Shown: positions 34,894 through 44,416 of the stretch, one piece after another | How the letters are laid out: each line of letters begins with the position of its first letter | Position numbering within the stretch: position 1 is the stretch's first letter | Source: Scytonema sp. UIC 10036 | GTDB lineage: Bacteria; Cyanobacteriota; Cyanobacteriia; Cyanobacteriales; Nostocaceae | DNA: 59,269 nucleotides | Assembly: GCF_009725235.1 (NCBI RefSeq) | Contig: NZ_WJFC01000071.1 | Span: forward strand, 1-59,269 | Direction: 5' to 3' | Made by a program: the position numbers and the translations under genes | The notes under the pieces: generated by a model | Seen by the model: the letters and a program-made list of their open reading frames with translations, nothing else | Database searches by the model: none | What the model was told of the DNA's origin: nothing

Positions 34894-35481
34894 ATGGTTC
34901 AAACAGTTACGTCTCATGATTATCCTAACTTAGGCGTGTTTGAAAGTCATTCTGTTTTGACGGGAAGGCTGATTACAATGGGTCGCGTAGTTCAATGCAG
35001 CAAAGGTTATTTACCGCAAGTTAAGCATTACAACAAATGGATTAACGTTTCGTCCTCACTGCCAACGTCAGAAGAAGCTAGAAAATTTCTGTTTACCCGT
35101 CATTACGCGGAAGCTCAAGCAAAACGGGGTTGGACTGACGAACAACTTCAAGAACAAGTACTGAAAGTAGAGGAAAAGAATTTAAAAATGTGGTCATCTA
35201 GACTCCAAAAAAGAATGCAGATTCAGAAACAACTAGATGCCAATTTAGAACCAGTTAGAACTCAAATACAGATGATTCTTGATGACCCACACACACAAAC
35301 ACTGACAGCTAGGAAGTTGCTAGATTTAATTATTCCTTTGTGCTCAAAAATTTTCTTTCCTGAACATTGGGTTGAAAGAACAAAATCTGGGGCATTTCGG
35401 ACTCTACAACATATTCTTAGATATTGTGACGACATTGAGTTACAGCAGCAACGCTTAAGGCAAGTAGCGGAACTTGATTAA
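34894..35481 (+). CDS. hypothetical cyanobacterial protein
   Basis: About 195 residues from the ATG at 34894 (MVQTVTSHDYPNLGVFES), preceded by GAGG; an upstream TTG at 34795 would add 33 unlikely residues. The N-terminus is beta-type (TGRLITMGRVVQCSKGYLPQVKHYNKWI). The rest is a helical, charged region (EEARKFLFTRHYAEAQAKRG..., LRQVAELD) that may be a coiled coil. No family recognised. Confidence 0.6.
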   Translation: MVQTVTSHDYPNLGVFESHSVLTGRLITMGRVVQCSKGYLPQVKHYNKWINVSSSLPTSEEARKFLFTRHYAEAQAKRGWTDEQLQEQVLKVEEKNLKMWSSRLQKRMQIQKQLDANLEPVRTQIQMILDDPHTQTLTARKLLDLIIPLCSKIFFPEHWVERTKSGAFRTLQHILRYCDDIELQQQRLRQVAELD

Positions 35482-35529
35482 TGTAAAAAACAATATAATT
35501 TAAATTAATTGTATCTGAAGAAGTAATGG

Positions 35530-35640
35530 CAATACTACTCGGATAAGAATTTTTTTATGTTGGGCTTTCCCTTTAGGAAAACCTAGCAAATATCTGTAAA
35601 TGTTTGGTTTCGTTCCTCAACCCAACCTACGTGTTTTTGT
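35530..35640. repeat. MITE-like repeat copy, inverted
   Basis: Starts CAATACTACTCGGATAAG and carries TTTGGTTTCGTTCCTCAACC followed by CAACCTACGTG, the reverse of the 31391 copy. It ends 10 bp from the thiF stop codon, so it may provide the 3' end of the Ro/ThiF operon. Confidence 0.65.
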
Positions 35641-35649
35641 GTTTTCAGG

Positions 35650-36288
35650 TTAAAAAAACAGAGATTGAACAGCTAGATCCTTTTGGGTGATAGTGAAGTT
35701 ACGCTGTTCTGCTGTGGCAATGAATGAAACGATCGCTTCACACGCCACAGCGACGGTTAACATCACCAGGTTTCGTGCCAACGGATAATCACAGACATCA
35801 TCATAAGCATCGGAAGGAACGCGATAAACGTCATTCCAAATCACTTCTGCATAATCAGCCGATAGTCCAGCATGAAGACAAGGTATATTGAATTGTTCGG
35901 CATAATCTTTCACTGCTTGGCGTGCCACACTATTGTCAAAAACATCAACAATTAGCTGGCTGCTTTGGAGTAGTTGAATTGTATTTGCTGATGTCAACTC
36001 CTTGGTTTTAGCATCAACTTTAGTACCAATTGCTCGGTATAAATTGTTAGCTAGTATCTTCGCCTTAAACGCTCCCACATCGGAACGGTAGTAAGGCTGA
36101 GTTGAAAGATTGCGCTCTTCAATGCGATCGCGATCTATCACTGTAAGTCTATCAAAACCAGACCGAGCTAAATTTTCAGCTATGTTAGCTCCTAATGCTC
36201 CAGCCCCACAAATTGTTACAGGATAGTTTTTTAACTTTGCCATCACAGCATTGGTGCGGTAAAGCTGTTCGTGAAAAAAGATACTCAT
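35650..36288 (-). CDS. ThiF/E1-like adenylyltransferase
   Basis: 212 residues from the ATG at 36288. VTICGAGALGANIAENLARSGF is the nucleotide-binding glycine loop. TVIDRDRIEERNLSTQPYY contains the Asp and Arg/Asn that hold ATP-Mg, and VGAFKAKILA the Lys. Then comes LIVDVFDNSVARQAV, and a Cys in YDDVCDYPLARNL (about residue 166) sits where E1s can carry a thioester Cys. Such enzymes adenylate the C-terminal glycine of ubiquitin-like proteins. It is the last gene of a minus-strand group with an unknown protein, a Ro60-like protein and a glycine-ending small protein. It is minimal in size: no rhodanese or second domain. Which protein it activates is not known; the 39223 product is the obvious candidate. 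Confidence 0.85.
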   Translation of the reverse strand: MSIFFHEQLYRTNAVMAKLKNYPVTICGAGALGANIAENLARSGFDRLTVIDRDRIEERNLSTQPYYRSDVGAFKAKILANNLYRAIGTKVDAKTKELTSANTIQLLQSSQLIVDVFDNSVARQAVKDYAEQFNIPCLHAGLSADYAEVIWNDVYRVPSDAYDDVCDYPLARNLVMLTVAVACEAIVSFIATAEQRNFTITQKDLAVQSLFF

Positions 36289-36334
36289 AATAATTTTTAA
36301 TAAAGGCAAAAGGTTCCCTACGTTTTAAATGTTC

Positions 36335-37168
36335 TCAAGACCCCCGTTGTTCCATGACACCCACTAAGGATTGCAAGTCAAAATCGCCATCGCGTCCACT
36401 CAGACAAATACCAGAACTTACAACAGTCAAATCAGTTTTAGCGATCGCACTACTATGGCGAACACCATCAGCCGTTGTCCAATCGACTGTCCAGTAATCG
36501 CCGCGATCGTGGAATTGGTTTAAAGAACCTCCGCCAATTTGCAAAGCCTTTCTCAATCTCCTTTCATCCTGTTGAGGTTGAGCAAATCCCTCAATGCGCC
36601 GAGTTGCTAATTCATACACTGTGCGGATTTCTGGAGTCATGCCCTTAAACTGTAATAAAGATGCAGGAATGAATTGCTTAACAGCAGATTGCAAAGTTTC
36701 AGAAATAGCCGGATCGGTACGGCGATCGACTTCCTCAAACCAGCAGGATTGCCCATTCCAGCGAGCAATAATTTGCTCAAAGGCGACACCCTCAGTGACT
36801 AAATGCACTGGAAGAGGCTTAACGACCTTCAACCGTTGACGCATATCTACTTCATTTACAGGGTATGCCAACCAAGTTTGGAAGCGCAGTTGGTGTGCTA
36901 ACCGCAGTCGTATTTGGGGAAAGTGTTGCAGGTATTCCGCAACCTGGGGTAAGTCTGCTTCTTCTACAACTGTTGCTGTTTTCTCATCTACAGGCTGAAA
37001 GATGCCCCAACCTTCAAATTGACTGGGTTTTGGACGGAAGGTGTAGACCATCCCAGCTACTCGTGTGCGAACCCGTCCACCTTTGACACAGGGTGCAAGG
37101 AATTGGGTGGTAGACAATTGTGCTTCTGCGATCGCAATTTGATTGATTAGCTTACGGATGTCAGGCAT
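36335..37168 (-). CDS. unknown protein of the Ro/ThiF locus
   Basis: 277 residues from the ATG at 37168 (MPDIRKLINQIAIAEAQLST). It is soluble. Notable segments are LAPCVKGGRVRTRVAGMVYTF, GWGIFQPVDEKTATVVEEADL, FQTWLAYPVNEVDMRQRL, FEQIIARWNGQSCWFEEVDRR (one Cys in a conserved-looking turn) and the C-terminal SSGICLSGRDGDFDLQSLVGVME. I do not recognise a family. It lies 47 bp upstream of thiF and downstream of the TROVE gene, so it is part of the same unit. An E2-like or adaptor role is only a guess from context. Confidence 0.7.
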   Translation of the reverse strand: MPDIRKLINQIAIAEAQLSTTQFLAPCVKGGRVRTRVAGMVYTFRPKPSQFEGWGIFQPVDEKTATVVEEADLPQVAEYLQHFPQIRLRLAHQLRFQTWLAYPVNEVDMRQRLKVVKPLPVHLVTEGVAFEQIIARWNGQSCWFEEVDRRTDPAISETLQSAVKQFIPASLLQFKGMTPEIRTVYELATRRIEGFAQPQQDERRLRKALQIGGGSLNQFHDRGDYWTVDWTTADGVRHSSAIAKTDLTVVSSGICLSGRDGDFDLQSLVGVMEQRGS

Positions 37169-37220
37169 AAATAATAGCAATTTTTTTAAACAAGGCTACA
37201 AAGGCAGCCCTATAGTATCT

Positions 37221-37249
37221 GTAGGGGCGCAAAGCCGCCGCGCCCCTAC
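37221..37249. repeat. GTAGGGGCG/CGCCCCTAC hairpin
   Basis: A 9-bp perfect stem with an 11-base loop between the TROVE gene and the unknown gene. The TGTAGGGGCGCGGCGG sequence at 40182 belongs to the same dispersed family. As part of the mRNA it could lower expression of the two downstream genes. Confidence 0.6.
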
Positions 37250-37262
37250 CAACGGTGCGGTT

Positions 37263-38772
<1,510 letters not shown>

Positions 38773-38809
38773 GCAGGAGGCAGATGTTGCATGCAGGGCG
38801 ATCGAGTCA

Positions 38810-38880
38810 CCGCGCAAGTTGTAGAAGCATGGTGTATAACTGATGAGAGAGTTATGTAAGCTTCTGCGGTCGGGACGCGG
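38810..38880 (-). ncRNA. Y-RNA-like unit A (short, no tRNA module)
   Basis: As RNA (71 nt, leftward) it opens CCGCGUCCCGACCGCAGAAG and closes GCUUCUACAACUUGCGCGG. The outer stem is CCGCGU/GCGCGG. An asymmetric internal loop (CCCGACC / ACAACUU) separates it from the inner stem AGAAGC/GCUUCU. The apex is a small AUAACU/AGUUAU hairpin where units B-D carry tRNA-like modules. The AAGCUUACA and AACUUGC strands are shared by all four units. It is nearest the TROVE gene. Confidence 0.62.
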
Positions 38881-38906
38881 CAACAACTGCCAATTAATGA
38901 ATAAAT

Positions 38907-39034
<128 letters not shown>

Positions 39035-39075
39035 AAATTTTACTTTTTAGAAATTTGATTTAAATAATTAGAATT

Positions 39076-39209
39076 CCGCGCAAGTTAGCAAAGCAATTGT
39101 CACAATTGCCTTTACCAATTAGGCTACGCTCCCATCAGTGGAAGCGGCAGGAATCGAACCTGCAGATCCGTTGCCGGATAGTTTGTAAGCTTTACAAGTC
39201 AGGGCGCGG
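39076..39209 (-). ncRNA. Y-RNA-like unit C with circularly permuted tRNA mimic (YrlA-like)
   Basis: 134 nt, leftward; outer stem CCGCGC/GCGCGG and inner AAAGC/GCUUU. The modules then come in permuted order. First is a hairpin AUCCG-GCAA-CGGAU (39166-39179), then a T-arm GCAGGUUCGAUUCCUGC (39163 to 39147). Next come the acceptor 3' strand CGCUUCC, a 6-base loop, the acceptor 5' strand GGGAGCG, UA, and a D-arm GCCUAAUUGGUAAAGGC (39124 to 39108). The acceptor is seven paired positions and the UA between acceptor and D-stem is at tRNA positions 8-9, exactly as in tRNA. Thus the anticodon arm is replaced by the Y stem and the acceptor end is closed. YrlA-class bacterial Y RNAs are known to mimic tRNA in this manner. 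Confidence 0.78.
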
Positions 39210-39222
39210 AAAACTAAAATCT

Positions 39223-39438
<216 letters not shown>

Positions 39439-39457
39439 TTAACTACAAATTATTGAG

Positions 39458-39667
<210 letters not shown>

Positions 39668-39758
39668 AAGGGATGAATAATTGCGTTCTGCGTTGAGCGC
39701 AGCACCGCAGGTATTGCCTCAATTAGACTATTGCAACAAGAGTCAAAATCAAGGCAAG

Positions 39759-39839
39759 TGGAGCCGTCGGGAATTGAACCCGAATCCTGCAACCGTCCGT
39801 TTGTTGGTTTCGGAGCAGTCGAACGCCAATCGCGACCCC
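39759..39839 (-). ncRNA. tRNA-like sequence E at the head of the array
   Basis: 81 nt. GGGGUCG (from 39839) pairs with CGGCUCC-A (39766-39759) in seven positions. The T-arm UCGGGUUCAAUUCCCGA is canonical. The D-region (AUUGGCGUUCGACUGC) is irregular. The anticodon region folds as CUGC/GCAG and AACC/GGUU with no normal 7-base loop, so no anticodon can be read. It is the first element after the promoter at 39920. Downstream (39680-39758) a decayed D-arm-like stretch, AGUCUAAUUGAGGCAAU, suggests a further, degenerate unit. Confidence 0.55.
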
Positions 39840-39919
39840 AAAAGGGGCATCTATGGGATTGTTAAGGTTCCAAGGACTTGTAGTTTTGCCTTTTGAGGAG
39901 GCTTGTTTTTCATACTACA

Positions 39920-39949
39920 AATGTAATATAAGCTTTTACACAATGTCAA
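39920..39949 (-). promoter_or_regulatory. sigma70-type promoter for the RNA array/Ro locus
   Basis: On the minus strand TTGACA (39949-39944) is followed after 18 bases by TACATT (39925-39920); an overlapping TATATT is also present. Leftward transcription would start near 39912 and reach element E, then the other RNA units and, without an obvious terminator, the small protein, TROVE, unknown and thiF genes. It is the best consensus promoter I found in the window. Confidence 0.6.
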
Positions 39950-40026
39950 GGGGCTTTTAGCTAAATTTTTCAGCTACCTTTTTGCCCTATGCAGCAAATA
40001 ACAACAAAAAGTCGGGCTGCTCCGAA

Positions 40027-40162
40027 CTACATCGTCACTACAATCTTTCTACTCGCTTGGTTCAATGCCATGTAATGCATTGCATCAGGCAGAGCCTCTA
40101 AACCCTGAAATTCGCGATCGATGATAATCGCGAAAGAACTATCCTCCAACCCTACAGCAATA
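40027..40162 (-). pseudogene. MDR oxidoreductase, C-terminal remnant
   Basis: The frame MSIAVGLEDSSFAIIIDREF followed by LEALPDAMHYMALNQASRKIVVT resembles the last 45 residues of NADPH:quinone reductases (LPEAMxYxxxGxAxGKIVV). Nothing of the upstream domains remains; on the right it runs into a TGTAGGGGCGCGGCGG repeat next to the protease-TPR stop codon. Short, so uncertain. Confidence 0.4.
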
Positions 40163-40220
40163 GACATCTGGTGGAAAAGATGTAGGGGCGCGGCGGCCTT
40201 GCGTCCCTCCCCAATCCTCA

Positions 40221-43200
40221 TTAAGATTTAGAGATCAGAGCTTGAATGCTGGGAGTAGCCAACAACCTTTGGGCGTCTGCTAGCAGAGAATTTCCCCAGA
40301 GTTGCTCTTTAAGATAATCTATTTCTCCTAAGCGCTTCTCCAATTTTAAGGCGGTTTCCGCCATCTTTAGAGCTTGTTCTCGTTTACCTTGAGCATAAAG
40401 GGCGACAGCAAGAGCTAATTGTGGTTGTGCTGCTTTTTCGTCGATCTTAAGAGCCGCTTGCCACTGAGTCATAGCTGCATCGACTTCGCCCAATTCGTAT
40501 TTAACCATGCCAATATTGGTAATCGCCCCCCAATATTTTGCGTCTTTGCTAATAGCTTGATTGTAATAGTCAATGGCTTTTTGGTAGTTTCCTTGTTGGT
40601 ATTGAATGTTTCCTAGCCCATTGTAAGCCTGAGCATAGTTGGGATCTAATTTTAAGGCTTGGTTATATTGAGAAATTGCTGTTTGGTAGTCTTTTAATTT
40701 ACGGTAGACAGAGGCAATATTTATGTAACCTTTGATATATTTTGGGTCAATTTCAAGAGTTTTTCTGAAATCTGCCAAAGCTTTCTGGTAGTCTTTTACA
40801 TCGAGATAAAAATAACCACGAAAGTCATAACCATCCGTCTTCTTTGGTTCAATTTCAATAGCTTTGTTGTAGTCGGCTAGGGCTTTTTGGTAGTTTTTTA
40901 ACCTTTTGTAAGCAGTGCCTCGAACTTTATACAGGGAAGACAAAGTAGAATCATTTATTGTTCCATAGAGATAGTCACTATTTGCCTTAGGTATTAATTC
41001 AATGGCTTTGGTGTAGTCAGCTACAACTTTCTGAAATTCTCCTAAGGAAAGATAAGTAGTACCTCGTCGGTGGTAAGCATTAAAATACTTAGGATCGAGT
41101 TCAAGGGCTTTGGTGAAATCTGTGATGGCTTTCTGGTAGTCTTTTAAGAAAAAAGAAGCACTACCTCGAAAGAAGTAGGCAAAAGTATTGTCAGGGTTAA
41201 GTTCAATGAATTTAGTGTAATCAGCTAGGGCTTTCTGGTAGTTTTTTAGTTGGTTGTAAACACCTCCTCGTCGATAATAAGCACCAACAAACCCAGGGTC
41301 GAGTTCAATTGCCTTATCGTAAGATTTTATTGCTTCTTCGTATCGCTTCAATTCTTCTAATACCTGTCCTCGCTCATACCAACCAGGGCTAAAGTCTGGT
41401 TTCAGTTGAACAACTTTATCAAAAGATTCCAGAGCGGCTTGTGGTAAACTTGAGGAAATAGAAAAACCTTTTCCACGAGCATACCAGGTTTGATAAGAGT
41501 TTGGCTTAAGTTGAATGGCTTTTTCATAAGCACCGATTGCCTCTAGGTGTAAATCTAAACGCATCAGTTGATTGCCATAATTTAGCCAAGCAACTGCATC
41601 TGCGTTGTTCCTTGGTACTGGAATTGTTTTGCGTAAGGATTCCCGAAGCTTTTCGTTATAGGCAATTCCCAAGCCCATGGGCGCATTCGTTTTTAACGAT
41701 AGACTTTCAGGATTAATTCCTACCAGACCGACTGAACGGATAAAAGTACGGATGGGAACCCCCAAGCTGAAACCTAACTGTATGGGAGGAGACTCCCCTA
41801 CCTCTGCGATGGGAACTTCACCTTCAGCCCGTCCATGAATGCCAATCACCCGTCCCTCTGTATCTAATACGGGTGCGCCGCTCATTCCAGCACCAGTAAG
41901 ATTGTTGTAAATCAGCTGATAACCGTAAGTAAAGGAAAGGGAGTTAATAGTGGATGTTGCTCCTAATTCATTACCATATAGTTGTCCTGTAGTCAATTGA
42001 TAACGGTTTTGAGATGCAGGTATTCCAGAGACAAAAACCCAATTGACTAGTTTATTGTTATAGTTTGCCAGAGTCGCAACTTGATAAGTTTGGGAACTGG
42101 TAAACTGCAACACTGCCAAGTCAGCCGCCTGAATGCGTTTGATGGTACTGCCATTGACTTGATATCGCTGAGAGTCATGGGTGACAACTTCAATTCGGCT
42201 GGGATTGCAGTTTAAGCTTTCGCGCAGGACGTGTTCTGAGGTGAGGACGGTGTATGTGTTTCCCTTTCGCGAAATAATCACCCCCGAACCTTGACAGTGC
42301 AGACTACCACGGGAATCAATCTGTACCGTAATCTGCTTGGCAATGGCATCTACTTTCGCCATCACATCTGGTAAAGTTGCTTGAGGGCTAGTTGCCGCTT
42401 GTCGGGCGGCTTTGAGGGTTTCTTGCACTGTAACGTATGCAGGGTTATCAGTCAGTTTGTGTTCGTGAAAAAGTGGAACGGCTTTCTCCAAATCTAGTAT
42501 TGCGGTTGAGTAGTTTTCTAGGTCAAAATATGATTTGCCTCGCAACCCGTAAACCATAGCCCCCAACTTCGGGTCAGATTTCTCAATTCCGAGCGCAATG
42601 GCTTGGTTAGCATCAGCGATCGCTTGTTGGTAGTTTTTGAGTCTATTGTGAATTAGAACTCTACCTGAGTAGGCAATAGCGTCTTTAGGGTCAAGTTGAA
42701 TGGCTTTATTCAAATCAGCTAACCCTCCCTGCAAATCTCCTTGAAATAAGCGGAGATTACTTCGCACAATGTATGCTGCAGTATAATTAGGTTTGTTTTC
42801 GATGGTTTTATTCACATCAGCTATCCCTGCTTGAAAATCGCCTAAATCATGACGAATCATAGCCCGATGGAAGTAAGCTTCAAACAACTCTGGCTTGAGT
42901 TCGATGACTTTAGTCAAATCACCAACGGCTGCCTGATAATCTTTTTTTCTAGAGTAAACTGAAGCCCGACCATAATAGACTTCCACAGAATCAGCTTGGA
43001 TTTCAATGGCTTTGTTGTAATCTGCCAGGGCTTTTTCATATTCTTCTAATGTTGCATAAACTAAGCCTCGTCCCATGTATGTTGGCACATCATTGGAGTT
43101 GAAGCGCAGTGCTTGGTTAAAGGCTTGGATAGCTTTTTTCGGTTCTTCTCCAAATCTGTAAACGTAGCCTTGGCTGCGGTAAGCTTGTGCTTGTTTTCCT

Positions 43201-44171
43201 TGGGCTTGAAACAGGGTAGCTGCTTGCTGCATATCTGCTCTTGCTTCCTGTCTGTAGCGATTCCACCTGAAGCCTTCTTGATGATAGCGAGCGTCTTTCA
43301 TCTTAGCCAATGCCCGGTGATAGTATGCCTCTGCATACCCAGGGTAGCGGCGAATCGCTTCGTTAAAGGCTGCTATTGCTTCTTCATGCTCCCAAGCTTG
43401 ATATTGTTTCAATCCCTGTTGATAAAACCTATTTGCTTCCATTCTCCCCACAACCGTAGCAATGGGTATTCCCCAACTGTAACGCCTCATCGCTTCTTGC
43501 TGTTGCTCATTTGGGATTGAGGCGTCTTCAAAGCGATACTTTTCGATCATGGGAAAAGCACGCCGCCCATTAATTCCGATTAACTCTCCCCTTTGGTTGA
43601 AGATTGGTCCCCCACTCATTTCCTGACGAATCTCGTTGCTATAGCCAATTTGGTATCCCCCTTCCAACGCCTTTTTCGGTAACAAGGAGATTTCCTCCTC
43701 CGTCATCACTAGCTTGTCGCTATCAAAAGCAAATCCCGCAGCCCAAATTTTCTCTCCTGTAGTTGGGTTTGAAGAAGTTGTTGAAGCGACGGCATAGTTT
43801 TCCCGTGCTTCAAATTGCAACAGTGCTACATCCTTTCCTTGGAAGTCCATCCCCAAAATCATTTCAGCCCGATGGGTTTTGCCATCTGGAGTTTGGATGC
43901 GATAAGATTTCCCCGAATTCGTGACATGAGCGTTGGTAACGACAGTATGGACTTGCCCAACTTTAAGAATCAGAGTTCCCGAACCTTTGTTTGTATCAGC
44001 AAATACCCTGACAGTCACTGACTCACTCAGACGTCGCAGTTCATCAGCAGACAGTTGATTCGTTATTTGTTGGGATGCTACCACTGAAGGAGTCAGCAAC
44101 CAGATACCGGGAACGGGAAGCAGTAATATACTGCTGAGGGAAGCAACTAGGGTGAGAGAGTAGGGTTTCAT
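40221..44171 (-). CDS. exported double trypsin-like protease/TPR protein (copy 1)
   Basis: 1316 residues from the ATG at 44171, which equals the start of copy 2; an upstream ATG at 44258 would add 29 residues before the signal peptide. Signal: MKPYSLTLVASLSSILLLPV. First S1 protease domain: His in VVTNAHV, Asp in GKDVALLQF, Ser in EMSGGPIFN. TPRs follow to about residue 570 (AIAAFNEAIRRYPGYAEAYY and so on). Second protease domain: TVLTSEHVLRE, ADLAVLQF, GAGMSGAPVLDTEG. Then ten or more TPRs to the end. Both triads look complete. Probably periplasmic. It is downstream of copy 2 and the COP23 gene on the same strand. Substrate unknown; TPRs would recruit partners. Confidence 0.88.
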   Translation of the reverse strand: MKPYSLTLVASLSSILLLPVPGIWLLTPSVVASQQITNQLSADELRRLSESVTVRVFADTNKGSGTLILKVGQVHTVVTNAHVTNSGKSYRIQTPDGKTHRAEMILGMDFQGKDVALLQFEARENYAVASTTSSNPTTGEKIWAAGFAFDSDKLVMTEEEISLLPKKALEGGYQIGYSNEIRQEMSGGPIFNQRGELIGINGRRAFPMIEKYRFEDASIPNEQQQEAMRRYSWGIPIATVVGRMEANRFYQQGLKQYQAWEHEEAIAAFNEAIRRYPGYAEAYYHRALAKMKDARYHQEGFRWNRYRQEARADMQQAATLFQAQGKQAQAYRSQGYVYRFGEEPKKAIQAFNQALRFNSNDVPTYMGRGLVYATLEEYEKALADYNKAIEIQADSVEVYYGRASVYSRKKDYQAAVGDLTKVIELKPELFEAYFHRAMIRHDLGDFQAGIADVNKTIENKPNYTAAYIVRSNLRLFQGDLQGGLADLNKAIQLDPKDAIAYSGRVLIHNRLKNYQQAIADANQAIALGIEKSDPKLGAMVYGLRGKSYFDLENYSTAILDLEKAVPLFHEHKLTDNPAYVTVQETLKAARQAATSPQATLPDVMAKVDAIAKQITVQIDSRGSLHCQGSGVIISRKGNTYTVLTSEHVLRESLNCNPSRIEVVTHDSQRYQVNGSTIKRIQAADLAVLQFTSSQTYQVATLANYNNKLVNWVFVSGIPASQNRYQLTTGQLYGNELGATSTINSLSFTYGYQLIYNNLTGAGMSGAPVLDTEGRVIGIHGRAEGEVPIAEVGESPPIQLGFSLGVPIRTFIRSVGLVGINPESLSLKTNAPMGLGIAYNEKLRESLRKTIPVPRNNADAVAWLNYGNQLMRLDLHLEAIGAYEKAIQLKPNSYQTWYARGKGFSISSSLPQAALESFDKVVQLKPDFSPGWYERGQVLEELKRYEEAIKSYDKAIELDPGFVGAYYRRGGVYNQLKNYQKALADYTKFIELNPDNTFAYFFRGSASFFLKDYQKAITDFTKALELDPKYFNAYHRRGTTYLSLGEFQKVVADYTKAIELIPKANSDYLYGTINDSTLSSLYKVRGTAYKRLKNYQKALADYNKAIEIEPKKTDGYDFRGYFYLDVKDYQKALADFRKTLEIDPKYIKGYINIASVYRKLKDYQTAISQYNQALKLDPNYAQAYNGLGNIQYQQGNYQKAIDYYNQAISKDAKYWGAITNIGMVKYELGEVDAAMTQWQAALKIDEKAAQPQLALAVALYAQGKREQALKMAETALKLEKRLGEIDYLKEQLWGNSLLADAQRLLATPSIQALISKS

Positions 44172-44416
44172 TTTGGGTTTGAGATGCGTGGATTTTACAT
44201 GAGCAAGTTTTGTCTTTCTTCTGTTTAAGGGCAAAATATGTTCTACTAGCCGTCGCAAAAGGTCATATTCCCAATCGTCAAAATTGAGCGGCTTGTAAAG
44301 ATTTGCAAATTCTTGATGCCGGCAACTCGATTTGGAGATGTTTCTTTCTGTTGTTGGTAAACAAATGTAACTCGGTTTCGGTCATAGTATGAGAAATTGC
44401 TACCCCTCCCCAATCC

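Noticed and set aside
39680..39900. A (permuted) tmRNA gene
   Set aside because: The T-arm and GGCUCCA end are suggestive, but no tag-peptide frame or pseudoknot region is visible and the length is too short.
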